A DNA stretch of 42,917 bases, from contig DATGMD010000023.1 of assembly GCA_035293805.1 (NCBI GenBank), positions 1 through 42,917 of the forward strand, written 5' to 3'. The position numbers were made by a program, and so were the translations under genes. Of the stretch, positions 26,148 through 34,149 are shown in pieces (the stretch's first letter is position 1; every line of letters begins with the position of its first letter). This DNA is from JAJPHF01 sp035293805 (lineage in GTDB: Bacteria > Chloroflexota > UBA6077 > JAJPHF01). The notes under the pieces were generated by a model that ran no database searches, was not told where the DNA came from, and was given only the letters and a program-made list of their open reading frames with translations.

Positions 26148-26967
26148 CGCGCCGGCCCCGCAGGAACACCCGCCGTACCTCGGCCGCGTCGAACACCTCG
26201 TCGGCGGTGCCCTCGGCGATCTTCTGGCCCTCGGAGAACGCCGTCACGCGCGTCGCCACGCTGCGGACCAGGTGGACGTCGTGCTCGGCCATGACGATCG
26301 TGGCCGACCCGACGATCTTCCGCAGCAGGGCGCCCAGCCCCGCCCGCTCGTGGGCGCTCATGCCCGACGACGGCTCGTCGAGCAGCAGCACGCGGGGCTG
26401 CCCGGCCAGCGCCGTGGCGATCTCGAGCTGGCGCTGCTGCCCGTGCGCCAGCAGCTCGGCGGGCACGCGCGCCGCGCCGTCCAGCCCCACCAGCGCCAGC
26501 AGCTCCTCGGCCGCGGCCACGTCCTCGGCGCGGCTGCGCAGCCGCAGCAGCCCGAACAGCCCCCGCCGCGCCTGCACGGCGAGCAGCACGTTCTCCAGGC
26601 AGGTGAAGCCGGGAATGATGCTGGTGAGCTGGAACGAGCGGCCGATGCCCGCCCGCGCCCGCCAGCTCGGCGTGGTGCGGCCGAGCGGCCGCCCCGCGAA
26701 GTAGACCTCGCCCGCGGTGGGCAGGATCTGGCCCCCGAGCAGGCTGAGGACGGTGGACTTGCCGGCGCCGTTCGGGCCGATGAAGACGTGGACGTCGCCC
26801 TCGCGCACGTCGAGGTCGACGCCGGCGACGGCGCGGAACGCCCCGTAATGCTTCGCGAGGCCGCGCGCCGCGAGCACCACCCCCGCGGCCGGGCCGCCCG
26901 CGGCCCCCGCGCGCGCGTCGGTGGGCACCGCGCCGCTGGTCGGCGCGGTGGGAAGCAGCTCTGCCAT
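26140..26967 (-). CDS. livG: Branched-chain amino acid-type ABC transporter ATPase LivG
   Basis: A 275-residue ABC ATPase. Walker A GPNGAGKS, signature LAHGQQRQLEIA (the LivG form of the signature), Walker B VLLLDEP and the switch histidine in MAEHD are intact. FQLTSIIPGFTCLENVLLA is the usual LivG Q-loop region. The first ~28 residues are an extra Ala/Pro/Gly-rich tail ahead of the ATPase core. It is the first gene of the livGFHM operon; a good promoter lies about 110 bases upstream. Confidence 0.93.
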   Translation of the reverse strand: MAELLPTAPTSGAVPTDARAGAAGGPAAGVVLAARGLAKHYGAFRAVAGVDLDVREGDVHVFIGPNGAGKSTVLSLLGGQILPTAGEVYFAGRPLGRTTPSWRARAGIGRSFQLTSIIPGFTCLENVLLAVQARRGLFGLLRLRSRAEDVAAAEELLALVGLDGAARVPAELLAHGQQRQLEIATALAGQPRVLLLDEPSSGMSAHERAGLGALLRKIVGSATIVMAEHDVHLVRSVATRVTAFSEGQKIAEGTADEVFDAAEVRRVFLRGRRDA

Positions 26968-27074
26968 ACCGGGCCAGCCCTCCGCGGTCCACCATCACGA
27001 TCCGCTGGGCGCCGGGCGCATCGGCCGCGTAGCTCGCGCGGCTTCAGTCGCGAGCCGACGCTGCAGGGTGGGCT

Positions 27075-27102
27075 ATTGTAGCATCACGGGCCGGCGTGTC
27101 AA
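27075..27102 (-). promoter_or_regulatory. livG: Strong sigma-70-like promoter of the livGFHM operon
   Basis: On the minus strand TTGACA (27097-27102) is followed after 16 bases by TACAAT (27075-27080). Transcription would start near 27068, about 100 bases before the livG ATG. Confidence 0.7.
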
Positions 27103-27148
27103 ACGCGTTGCCTCGTCCGCTCGTGGGCTAAGCGGCCGGCCCAGGTTG

Positions 27149-27181
27149 GTGTGTAGGTTTGGCGAAGCCAAACCCACACAC
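27149..27181 (-). terminator. 15-bp hairpin behind the MFS gene
   Basis: 27149-27163 and 27167-27181 form a 15-bp stem with one G-T wobble and a TTC loop closed by C-G on the minus strand. It starts 18 bases after the MFS stop. No T run follows, so termination is probable from position rather than from the full intrinsic pattern. Confidence 0.55.
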
Positions 27182-27198
27182 TATCCCTGGCCGAGTGC

Positions 27199-28437
27199 TT
27201 AGGCGCCGCTGGCGGTCGTCGCCCGCGCCAGCGCCCGCGGCTTCTCGCGCACCCCCACCCCGAGCAGCAGCGCCGCTCCCAGGCTGGTGCAGGCAAGGAA
27301 GGCGAACGCCGTCGGGAAGCCGGGGCCGTCGGCCAGCGCCGCGAAGGTGAGCGGGCTCAGCACCTGGCCGCCCTCCGCGATCAGGCGCCAGGCCCCCAGG
27401 AAGCGGCCCCGTGACTGCGCCGGCGCGGCGTCCGAGGCGAGCACCTGCATCGAGCCCGACGTGATGCTGAGCGAGGCCCGCACCCAGAACAGGCTGATGA
27501 CGTAACTGGTGAGCGACAGCCCCAGGTAGGCGACCGCCGCCATGCTCACCAGGCCGCAGCCGAGCAGCGCGAGGCCCGGCACCAGCGTCGCCTTGCGGCC
27601 GAAGCGGTCCATCAGGTGCCCCATGCCGAAGGTGATCGGGATGCCCAGGGCGCTCGTCGCCGTCACCAGCAGCCCGAGCGTTTCCGGCCCGATGCCGTAG
27701 GCGTAGACGACGAACAGGTCGAGCGTCCCGCCCCAGATGGCGCCGCGCGTCAGCGACGCGAGGAGCTGGATCGCGAACAGCACCAGGATCGGCCAGACCA
27801 GGAAGCTGGCCAGGCTGGCGCCCGTCGCCTCGCCGCGCGCGTCCCGCGCCGCCAGGTGCCGCGTCTCGCGCACCAGCTTGAAGCTCGGCACGATGGCGAG
27901 CAGCGCCAGCAGGCCGTAGATGACGAACGGCGCGCGGATGTCCCAGGCGGCGGCAAACCCGCCCACCGCCGGCCCGAGCAGGCGGCCGGTGCTGTCCATG
28001 CCGTACAGCCCGGTGATCTGGCGGCCGCGCCGTCCGCCGCCGCTGTCGGTGATCGTCGCCAGCCGCCCCAGGATCCACATCTGCTGCGCCCAGCCGCCGA
28101 TGAAGCGGTAGACCAGCAGCTCGGGGAAGGAGTGCGCGCTGGCGACCAGGAACGACGCCAGCGCCGTCAGCAGCGGCCCGGCAAGGATGATGCGGCGGCG
28201 GCCAACGCGGTCGAGCAGGTAGCCGGTGGGCAGCGTGGCGGCAGCCGAGCCGGCGCCGTAGGCCACCAGCACCAGCGCGGCCACCCCGAAGGTCACGCCG
28301 AACGAGCGCGCGTACACCGGCACGGCCGGCTCCGCGATGCTCGTGCCCAGGCCCAGAATGAGCGCCGGCAGGTACAGCGAGAGCACCGCCCCGTGCGCCC
28401 CCTCGCTGTCCCCCTCGGCCGCTCGCGCCGCGCTCAC
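27199..28437 (-). CDS. Major facilitator superfamily transporter
   Basis: A 412-residue membrane protein with about 12 hydrophobic segments in two halves. The MFS loop motif is clear in the first half (GYLLDRVGRRRIILAG) and repeated in the second (GHLMDRFGRKATLVPG). A large central loop (KLVRETRHLAARDARGEATG) divides the halves. The drug-exporter-like layout suggests an exporter, but substrates cannot be inferred. The GTG at 28437 is preferred: the preceding mini-ORF ends on it (GTGA), and its product begins just before the first membrane segment. An in-frame GTG at 28536 would add 33 Arg/Ala-rich residues. Confidence 0.85.
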   Translation of the reverse strand: MSAARAAEGDSEGAHGAVLSLYLPALILGLGTSIAEPAVPVYARSFGVTFGVAALVLVAYGAGSAAATLPTGYLLDRVGRRRIILAGPLLTALASFLVASAHSFPELLVYRFIGGWAQQMWILGRLATITDSGGGRRGRQITGLYGMDSTGRLLGPAVGGFAAAWDIRAPFVIYGLLALLAIVPSFKLVRETRHLAARDARGEATGASLASFLVWPILVLFAIQLLASLTRGAIWGGTLDLFVVYAYGIGPETLGLLVTATSALGIPITFGMGHLMDRFGRKATLVPGLALLGCGLVSMAAVAYLGLSLTSYVISLFWVRASLSITSGSMQVLASDAAPAQSRGRFLGAWRLIAEGGQVLSPLTFAALADGPGFPTAFAFLACTSLGAALLLGVGVREKPRALARATTASGA

Positions 28438-28484
28438 GCGGCAGCCCGCCGGCCGCGCCGCGCGTCGCCGCCGTATCCAGCCAT
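28434..28484 (-). CDS. 16-residue leader peptide ORF coupled to the MFS gene
   Basis: An ATG at 28484 preceded at once by GGGAGGAG (the best ribosome site in the locus) opens a 16-codon frame that ends in TGA overlapping the MFS GTG start (GTGA). The peptide is MAGYGGDARRGRRAAA. The overlap and strong ribosome site suggest translational coupling. A chance frame is possible at this length. Confidence 0.4.
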   Translation of the reverse strand: MAGYGGDARRGRRAAA

Positions 28485-28602
28485 GCTCCTCCCGCGCCGC
28501 CCAGCCGCCGGCTTGCGCGCCGAGCGCAGACCCCACCGAGCGGCCGGGCCCTACTGGTCCTTCCCTGCGGCGGCTCAGTTATAGCACTCGCCTCTCGCGC
28601 GG

Positions 28603-28887
28603 TCACGCCGGCGCCTGCCGGTCGCGCCGCGTCGCCACCTTGAGCGCGTCGCGCAGCACGCTCTTCAGAAACCACGGCCCGAACGGGCGGCGGGGATCGA
28701 ACTGCTCGATGCGCTCGTACGCTTTCACGAACGCCGCCTGGGTCACGTCGTGCGCGGCGGCCAGATCGTGGGTCACCAGGGAGGCCGTCCGCAGCGCGCG
28801 CGGGTAGTAGAGCCGTGCCAGCGGCTCGAGCCCGCTGACGTCGCCTTGTCGCAGCCGCGCGACCGCCTCGCGCTCCTCCAAGGGCAT
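28603..28887 (-). CDS. Sigma-70 region 2-only protein (truncated ECF-like sigma factor)
   Basis: A 94-residue protein with the region 2 pattern of ECF sigma factors: LEPLARLYYPRALRTASLVT (2.1), DVTQAAFVKAYERIEQF (2.2-2.3, core-binding and -10 melting) and FGPWFLKSVLRDALKVATRR (2.3-2.4). It stops where the linker to region 4 should begin, and no region 4 is found in any frame in the 165 bases before the MFS gene. GGAGG precedes the ATG. It starts 46 bases after the hybrid histidine kinase, so they are probably cotranscribed. It may be a decaying sigma gene, or a region 2-only factor acting as a partner of RNA polymerase. Confidence 0.75.
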   Translation of the reverse strand: MPLEEREAVARLRQGDVSGLEPLARLYYPRALRTASLVTHDLAAAHDVTQAAFVKAYERIEQFDPRRPFGPWFLKSVLRDALKVATRRDRQAPA

Positions 28888-28932
28888 CGGATCCTCCAGA
28901 GCCTTGCAAGGGCGCGCTCTCGGTTCCCGGCC

Positions 28933-31719
28933 TTAGGCGCACCGACGGGTGGCAGGGGGCTGGGTTACCATGCGGATCACACCCTGCACGTCGCTGAGGC
29001 GATAGGGCTTAGCTAGCACCGCGGCCACCCCCGCGGCGCGGGCCTCCTCGGCCTCGATCGCCGCGCCCCAGCCGGTCGCCAGGACCACCGGCAGGTTAGG
29101 CCATTCCTCCCGCACCGCCGCGGCCAGCTCCCAGCCGTTCATCCCCGCCCCCATGCCCACGTCGGAGATCACCAGGTCGTGCGGTTCCGCGCGGAGGTGC
29201 TCCAGCGCCTCCTCGCCGGAGGTCGCCGTACACACGCGGTGGCCTAGGGGCGCTAGTAGTGCGGCGACCATCTGCGTGAGCGCTGGCTGATCGTCCACCG
29301 CGAGGATGCGGAGCGCCACTGCCCCGGCCGGCGGCTCGGCGGGTGCGGCGGCGGTGGGTATCGGTGGCGCCGCGGGCAGACGCAGCTGGAACGTCGTGCC
29401 GGCGCCTGGTGCCGACTCTACCCCAATCTGGCCGCCATGCCGCTCGACAATGCCGAAGGCCATCGCGAGCCCCAGCCCGGTGCCGTGCTCGCCCTTCGTC
29501 GTGAAGAACGGCTCAAATATCTGGGCTTGCAGGTCAGTCGGGATACCCGTACCGTTGTCCGACACGTCGACGAGGATGGCGTCGGCCTCGCGGCGGGCGA
29601 CGATGCGAATGACTCCCCCGTGCGGTAGCGCGTCGACCGCGTTGAAGACCAGGTTGGTGAACACCTCGCGCAAGCTCTCAGGCCACCCTTGGACGACGAG
29701 CCCGTCGTCGGCCTCGACGTGCAGATCGATCGGGCGCCCCTCGGCCTGGGCCGCGTCGCGCCAGCGCGGAGCCGTGAGCTGAGCCGTGTCGTGCAGCAGC
29801 CGGCCCAGCTCCACCCGCTCGGCGGGCCCGACCGGGCGAGGACGACTGAAGGTGAGCAGGCGCTTCACCGTCTCGGCGCCATCCAGCGCGGCCTTCCCAA
29901 TGACGTCGAGCGCGCTGCTCAGCGCCTCGGGGTCCGAGCGCCCCGCATCCAGCGTACGCCGGGCGATGTCGCTGTGGCCCACGATGAGCGCTAGATTCTG
30001 GTTCAGATCGTGGGCCACGCCGCTCGCCAGCTGCCCGAGCGCGCGCAGCTTCTCCGACTGCGCTAGCAAGTGCCGCTGCCGCTCCGCCTCCAGGCGCGGG
30101 GTGATGTCATTGAAGGTGATCAACAGGCCGCGCAGCGCGGCGTCTTCCAGGATCGGCGTACAGGTGTATTCGACCGGGCACGGCGTCCCATCGCGCCGCG
30201 TGAAGGTGGCCTCGGACTCCTGCGCGCGGCACCCTTGGTGCAGCGCGGCCGCCAGGGCACAGCGCCCCGTTGCGCCCGCGTCGGCGGGCTCGGCCGGGTG
30301 CACGACGGCGTGGAACGGCCAGCCGACTAGCTCCGCCACGGTGTAGCCCAGCAGGCGGGCGGCCGCCGGATTCACGAAGGTCAGCGCCCCGGCCGGGTCC
30401 AGCCCACAAATACCCGCGTCCACCGCGTCGAGCAGCAGCGCGTGCTGCCGCCCGAGTCGCGCCAGCGCGGCCTCCGCGCGCCTGCGCTCGGCCAGCTCGT
30501 GCTGTAGCTCGGCGTTCGCGGCCTGCCACTCGCGCGTGCGCGCCGCGACCCGCGCCTCGAGGTCCTGGTGGATCTGCGCCAGCTCGGCGGTGCGGATCGC
30601 CAGGTGGCGGCGCAGCTCGTCGAAGGCCCGGGCCAGGCGAGCCACCTCACGGATGCTACTGTTCGGCAAGGGCGCCGTCATGTCGCCGACAGCCAAGCGA
30701 CTGGCCGCACGCGCGAGCGTGGCCAGCGGCGATGCGAGCCAGCGAGCGGCCGCGGCGCCCGCCGCGACGGCCAGCCCGATCGCCAGGAGCAGCACCCCTA
30801 GCGTGATCCACGCCCGCCGCCACACGCCGGCCAGGACGCTGGCCTCCGGCCGCTCCACGAAGACGCCCCAGCTCAGGTCGTCGATCCGGGCGTAGCCGAC
30901 TAGCTGGGTGTCGCCGGCTGTCCGGTAGCGAGCGCTCCCTACGCCGCCCGGATCGGTGCGGAGCGCCGTGACCGCGGGCGTGTCCGCCAGGTCGGCGAGC
31001 GCCTCGCTGGGCGTCAGGCGGCTGTGCGCCACCATCCGGTCGCGGTCGTCGACGACGTACACCTCGGCGCCTGACGTAGCGCGGGCGTGCGCGAGGAGCG
31101 TGCCCAGCCGCTCGGGGAAGATAATGCCGATCACCACGCCGGCGAAGGCGCCGTCGGCCTCGCGGATCGGCGTTCCCAGAACCAGCACCGGCGCCCGGCG
31201 CACCGGCGAGATGTTCACCAGCTGCGCCGTTCGGTTCGTGCGGCGGATCTCTTGAAACACCGGCAGGTCCGCGACGTTGGGCAGACCGCCATAGCCGCTC
31301 ATGGCGAGCTGCGCGCCGGTCGCACTGTTGACTGAGAGCGCCGCGAGGTCGGGGAGTGTTGCGCGAATGTCGTCTAGCAGCTTCGCCCGCGCCTCGGGAC
31401 TCATGGTCAGCAGGTCGGGCTGCATGGCCACCGAGACGACGCCCGCCTCGTACACGTCGTCGTAGTCGTCGATATAAGCGGCGACCGTGCCCGCGAGAGT
31501 GCTCTGCTCCGCCAGCGCCGCCTCCACGGCCTCGCCGGCCGCGCTCATCGTCAAGAGCACCGCGGCGATCACGAGCGGGACCGCCGCCGCTACCACCAGA
31601 GCAAGCGCAAGCTGCGCTCGCAGCGAGTTGGGTCGCAGCCGTCCGAGCGCCCGCCGCCCCCACGTCGTCGGCCACCAGCCGGCGAGCCGCGCTAGCCCCA
31701 ACGCTCCCCCATTGGTCAT
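28933..31719 (-). CDS. Hybrid sensor histidine kinase (dCache-HAMP-PAS-HisKA-HATPase-REC)
   Basis: A 928-residue membrane kinase. Order: membrane segment near residues 36-60, extracellular double-Cache sensor (about 65-290), second membrane segment (about 297-322), HAMP (to about 375), coiled coil, PAS (about 425-540), HisKA with the phospho-acceptor His570 in GVAHDLNQN, HATPase with DNGTGIP and GTGLGLAMAFGIVERHGG, and a C-terminal receiver with Asp853 (ISDVGMG). The HisKA box is of the AHDxNN class common in such hybrids. Double-Cache sensors bind small ligands such as amino acids or organic acids, but the ligand is unknown. No output regulator follows; the partner could be the region 2-only sigma protein behind it. 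The start codon lies inside a short inverted repeat (31711-31727) and lacks a good ribosome site. Confidence 0.93.
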   Translation of the reverse strand: MTNGGALGLARLAGWWPTTWGRRALGRLRPNSLRAQLALALVVAAAVPLVIAAVLLTMSAAGEAVEAALAEQSTLAGTVAAYIDDYDDVYEAGVVSVAMQPDLLTMSPEARAKLLDDIRATLPDLAALSVNSATGAQLAMSGYGGLPNVADLPVFQEIRRTNRTAQLVNISPVRRAPVLVLGTPIREADGAFAGVVIGIIFPERLGTLLAHARATSGAEVYVVDDRDRMVAHSRLTPSEALADLADTPAVTALRTDPGGVGSARYRTAGDTQLVGYARIDDLSWGVFVERPEASVLAGVWRRAWITLGVLLLAIGLAVAAGAAAARWLASPLATLARAASRLAVGDMTAPLPNSSIREVARLARAFDELRRHLAIRTAELAQIHQDLEARVAARTREWQAANAELQHELAERRRAEAALARLGRQHALLLDAVDAGICGLDPAGALTFVNPAAARLLGYTVAELVGWPFHAVVHPAEPADAGATGRCALAAALHQGCRAQESEATFTRRDGTPCPVEYTCTPILEDAALRGLLITFNDITPRLEAERQRHLLAQSEKLRALGQLASGVAHDLNQNLALIVGHSDIARRTLDAGRSDPEALSSALDVIGKAALDGAETVKRLLTFSRPRPVGPAERVELGRLLHDTAQLTAPRWRDAAQAEGRPIDLHVEADDGLVVQGWPESLREVFTNLVFNAVDALPHGGVIRIVARREADAILVDVSDNGTGIPTDLQAQIFEPFFTTKGEHGTGLGLAMAFGIVERHGGQIGVESAPGAGTTFQLRLPAAPPIPTAAAPAEPPAGAVALRILAVDDQPALTQMVAALLAPLGHRVCTATSGEEALEHLRAEPHDLVISDVGMGAGMNGWELAAAVREEWPNLPVVLATGWGAAIEAEEARAAGVAAVLAKPYRLSDVQGVIRMVTQPPATRRCA

Positions 31720-31727
31720 GAACCAAT
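31711..31727. promoter_or_regulatory. Short inverted repeat over the histidine kinase start
   Basis: ATTGGT (31711-31716) and ACCAAT (31722-31727) flank CATGA, so the kinase ATG lies in the loop. It could be a regulator site or a small hairpin that hides the start. The arms are short and chance is not excluded. Confidence 0.35.
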
Positions 31728-31921
31728 CGTGTTAGTCGTCAAAGATTGTCGTTTCACCGGCCACCCTTGCCCAGGGTCCAGAGTACTGCCGAGCCCGAAC
31801 CGCGGTACTTTCGGCGGCCAGGCAGCGCGCGCGCCGGCTGCACGGGCTCCGCGCGCGACCGCTTCTTCCCACACACTCGCCGCAACGTCCGTCTCCCCTC
31901 GCCCCCCGGACAACTGCCCCC

Positions 31922-31940
31922 GCCAATGCATTTCTATTAG
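31922..31940. repeat. 19-base repeat, copy 1 (GCCAATGCATTTCTATTAG)
   Basis: First of three copies in this region. The minus strand reads CTAATAGAAATGCATTGGC. The preceding bases (CCC) are shared with copy 2. Confidence 0.7.
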
Positions 31941-31994
31941 TCAGGGCCGTGGGGGCGCTACCTGGGAGAGCCAGCGGACGAGCGGAGGGCTCCC

Positions 31995-32013
31995 GCCAAT
32001 GCATTTCCATTAG
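31995..32013. repeat. 19-base repeat, copy 2
   Basis: Identical to copy 1 apart from one base (T to C in the TTTCYATT part); 73 bases after copy 1 on the same strand. Confidence 0.7.
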
Positions 32014-32045
32014 TTACAACCGTTTTCGTGGGCGTTGAGCCAAGC

Positions 32046-32079
32046 GGTAGGGCAGGGGCTCGTCCCCTGCCGCCCGGCC
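32046..32079. repeat. 34-base GC-rich palindromic repeat, copy A
   Basis: An exact match of 34 bases to 32115-32148. Inside is the hairpin GGCAGGGG/CCCCTGCC around CTCGT, so the unit resembles REP elements. A diverged copy lies at 19864. Confidence 0.8.
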
Positions 32080-32114
32080 GGGTCTGCTCATGCCAGCCGA
32101 TCTACCAAACCCGA

Positions 32115-32148
32115 GGTAGGGCAGGGGCTCGTCCCCTGCCGCCCGGCC
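32115..32148. repeat. 34-base GC-rich palindromic repeat, copy B
   Basis: Identical to copy A at 32046, with 35 bases between the copies, same orientation. Confidence 0.8.
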
Positions 32149-32326
32149 AACGCTGCCCGGCTCGATCATCCTGAAAACCGCAGTAGTAAGGGCCGGGGGC
32201 GTCGCACCCGTCCCGGTGTCGGACCGACCCGGCACGCAGCTCACGTACTCCCTCACCCCCTAGGAGGGGAGCGACGCTCGCAGTATGCCGCGCCGCAGGG
32301 TGAGGGCGTCTTCCCTCGTCCCCTCC

Positions 32327-32499
32327 CCTCTCCCCCTGGGGAAAGGGCCGGAGTGAAGACCGGTCCCTCCCCCTCTCCCCCTGGGAGAGGGCCGGAGTGA
32401 GGACCGGTCCCTCCCCCTCTCCCCCTGGGAGAGGGCCGGGGTGAGGGCGTTCCCCGCGTCCTGCGCCCTCTCCCCCGGCGAGCGGGCCGGGGTGAGGGC
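32327..32499. repeat. Tandem array of four C-rich units of about 45 bases
   Basis: CCTCTCCCCCTGGG starts at 32327, 32372 and 32416, and a variant at 32467, so the period is 44-51 bases. Each unit continues with a GGGCCGGRGTGA block. Each has a CCCTCTCCC/GGGAGAGGG hairpin. The units are not separated by unique spacers, so this is not a CRISPR array. Single copies of the same unit lie at 21270 and 41005. Confidence 0.75.
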
Positions 32500-32566
32500 C
32501 CGCCCCGGCAGGCGACCCGCTGGGCTGCCTTGCGTATCACCCGTCTGCGCCGGACGAGCGCCCCCT

Positions 32567-32585
32567 GCCAATGCATTCCTAGTAG
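32567..32585. repeat. 19-base repeat, copy 3 (diverged)
   Basis: GCCAATGCATTCCTAGTAG; same orientation as copies 1 and 2. CGGACGAGCG precedes both copy 2 and copy 3, so the repeat unit is probably longer than 19 bases. Confidence 0.6.
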
Positions 32586-32749
32586 AGAGGCCGCGAGGCG
32601 CGCCGGAGAGCGCCTGCTAGCTCGCGCGACGTGGTCGCCGGCATTCCCCGTACACGCCTCCCTCCCGCCCGCCGCCCGCGCCCGGCCCGGGGCACCCCGC
32701 CCCGCCGGCCCGGCCCGCGGCGGAGCGCCCGGGGGAGTATCGTACGGGG

Positions 32750-32837
32750 CAAACGATGCGACCTTCCGCGCCCGAGGAGCACGCGCAGACCCGCGCCCGG
32801 CCTAGCAGTTAACCACCCGGTCAAGGAGCATCGTTTG
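32750..32837. promoter_or_regulatory. Perfect 10-bp arms (CAAACGATGC/GCATCGTTTG) 68 bases apart
   Basis: CAAACGATGC at 32750-32759 and its exact reverse complement at 32828-32837 lie 170-260 bases upstream of the Rieske oxygenase start. The arms have lower GC than the surroundings. Two separated half-sites of this kind are a usual layout for a regulator that loops DNA, but no regulator gene is adjacent. Confidence 0.4.
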
Positions 32838-33006
32838 ACCGTTCCTCGGCTAAACCGCGCCGCAACGTGGTGGAGCGCGCCCAAGATCGGCATTCGACTG
32901 GCAACCGTATGGACGCCTTGCTACCATAGCCCTCGGAGTCCCGCCGTGCAGACCGGAACGGCCAGCTCGGCGCACAGCCAGCGCTAGCGCGCGGAGGAGT
33001 GGGACG

Positions 33007-34149
33007 ATGCCTCTCACCCGGGAAGAAAACGAGCTACTGACCCGCGTCGGCCCCGGCACCCCGGGCGGCGCGCTGCTGCGCCGCTACTGGTACCCCGTCG
33101 CCATGAAGCACGAGCTGAGCGATGAGCAGCCCACGCGCTTCGTGCGCCTGCTCGGGGAGGACCTGGTGCTGTTCCGCGACAAGCAGGGCCGCGTGGGTCT
33201 GCTCGCCGATCACTGCGCTCACCGGGGCGCCTCCCTCTGCTACGGCCGCGTCGAGGAGCGGGGCATCGCCTGCGCCTACCACGGCTGGCTCTACGACACC
33301 GGCGGCCACGTCCTCGAGACCCCACCGGAGCGCAACGACGCCATCATCAAGCACGTGAAGCAGCCCGCCTACCCGGTACAGGAGTTCGTCGGCATGTACT
33401 GGGCCTACCTCGGCCCGCTGCCGGCGCCCGTGATCCCCCACTACGACACCTTCGTCTCGCGCCGCGGCCGCCGCAAGATCACCGTGTACCCGCAGCTCGC
33501 CTGCAATTGGCTCCAGGCGATGGAGAACTCCGTCGATCCGGCGCACCTCCAGATCTTGCACCAGGAGTACATCGGCGGCGGCCGCCAGCCGGCGAGCACC
33601 ACCCGCGGCTTCACCGACGACGTGCAGGACTTCGACTTCTACGTCTCGCCCATCGGCATCATCAAGCGCCGCACCTACGTCGACGGCACCACCGACGAGC
33701 ACCCGCTGATCTTCCCGAACATCCTGCGCCAGAGCAACTCGACGCAGATCCGCATCCCCGTCGACGACACGCACACCGCCCATGTCCACGTCGTATTCCT
33801 CGCCACGCCCGACGGCAGCGAGGTGGACGAGCCCGGCGACCCGCCCGTCGAGTACATTGCCCCCTACAAGGAGCCGGCCGACGGGCTGCACCCCCACGCC
33901 CGCTTCAACCTCTGCTCCGTGCTGGCGCAGGACCACATGGCCTGGGAGACGCAGGGCCCCATCGCCGATCGCACCGTCGAGCACCTGGCGTCGTCCGACC
34001 GCGGCGTCGTCCTCCTGCGGCGCCTGCTGCGCGAGCAGATCGAGCGCGTCCAGCAGGGCCACGACCCGCTCGGCGTGCAGCGCGACCCGGACCACCCGAT
34101 GATCGACACCAACCTCTTCGGTCACGCGCAGGACGCCGTCCACGTTTAG
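33007..34149 (+). CDS. Rieske-type aromatic ring-hydroxylating oxygenase, alpha subunit
   Basis: A 380-residue oxygenase of the phthalate-4,5-dioxygenase/vanillate-demethylase type. The Rieske [2Fe-2S] ligands are Cys70, His72, Cys89 and His92 (DHCAHRG...CAYHGW). The mononuclear iron site is in NWLQAMENSVDPAHLQILH: bridging Asp177 and ligands His180 and His185. These alpha-3 type enzymes take electrons from a reductase and hydroxylate, demethylate or cleave ethers of aromatic acids. GGAGGAG precedes the ATG. No reductase gene is adjacent; the Rieske ferredoxin at 40642 could supply electrons but is 6.5 kb away on the other strand. Substrate is unknown. Confidence 0.93.
   Translation: MPLTREENELLTRVGPGTPGGALLRRYWYPVAMKHELSDEQPTRFVRLLGEDLVLFRDKQGRVGLLADHCAHRGASLCYGRVEERGIACAYHGWLYDTGGHVLETPPERNDAIIKHVKQPAYPVQEFVGMYWAYLGPLPAPVIPHYDTFVSRRGRRKITVYPQLACNWLQAMENSVDPAHLQILHQEYIGGGRQPASTTRGFTDDVQDFDFYVSPIGIIKRRTYVDGTTDEHPLIFPNILRQSNSTQIRIPVDDTHTAHVHVVFLATPDGSEVDEPGDPPVEYIAPYKEPADGLHPHARFNLCSVLAQDHMAWETQGPIADRTVEHLASSDRGVVLLRRLLREQIERVQQGHDPLGVQRDPDHPMIDTNLFGHAQDAVHV

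Larger units (their letters stand above)
31728..33006. other. Repeat-rich intergenic region without genes
   Basis: About 1.3 kb between the histidine kinase and the Rieske oxygenase hold four kinds of repeat (listed separately) and no convincing gene. Frames on both strands are low-complexity products of the repeats. Three minus-strand frames begin MHW only because the 19-base repeat contains ATGCATTGG. Confidence 0.6.

Noticed and set aside
32327..32499. Possible CRISPR array
   Set aside because: Units are 44-51 bases without unique spacers, each with its own hairpin; no cas genes are present.
32253..32576. MHW-initiated minus-strand frames in the repeat region
   Set aside because: Their common start is created by the ATGCAT repeat, and the rest translates the C-rich tandem array.
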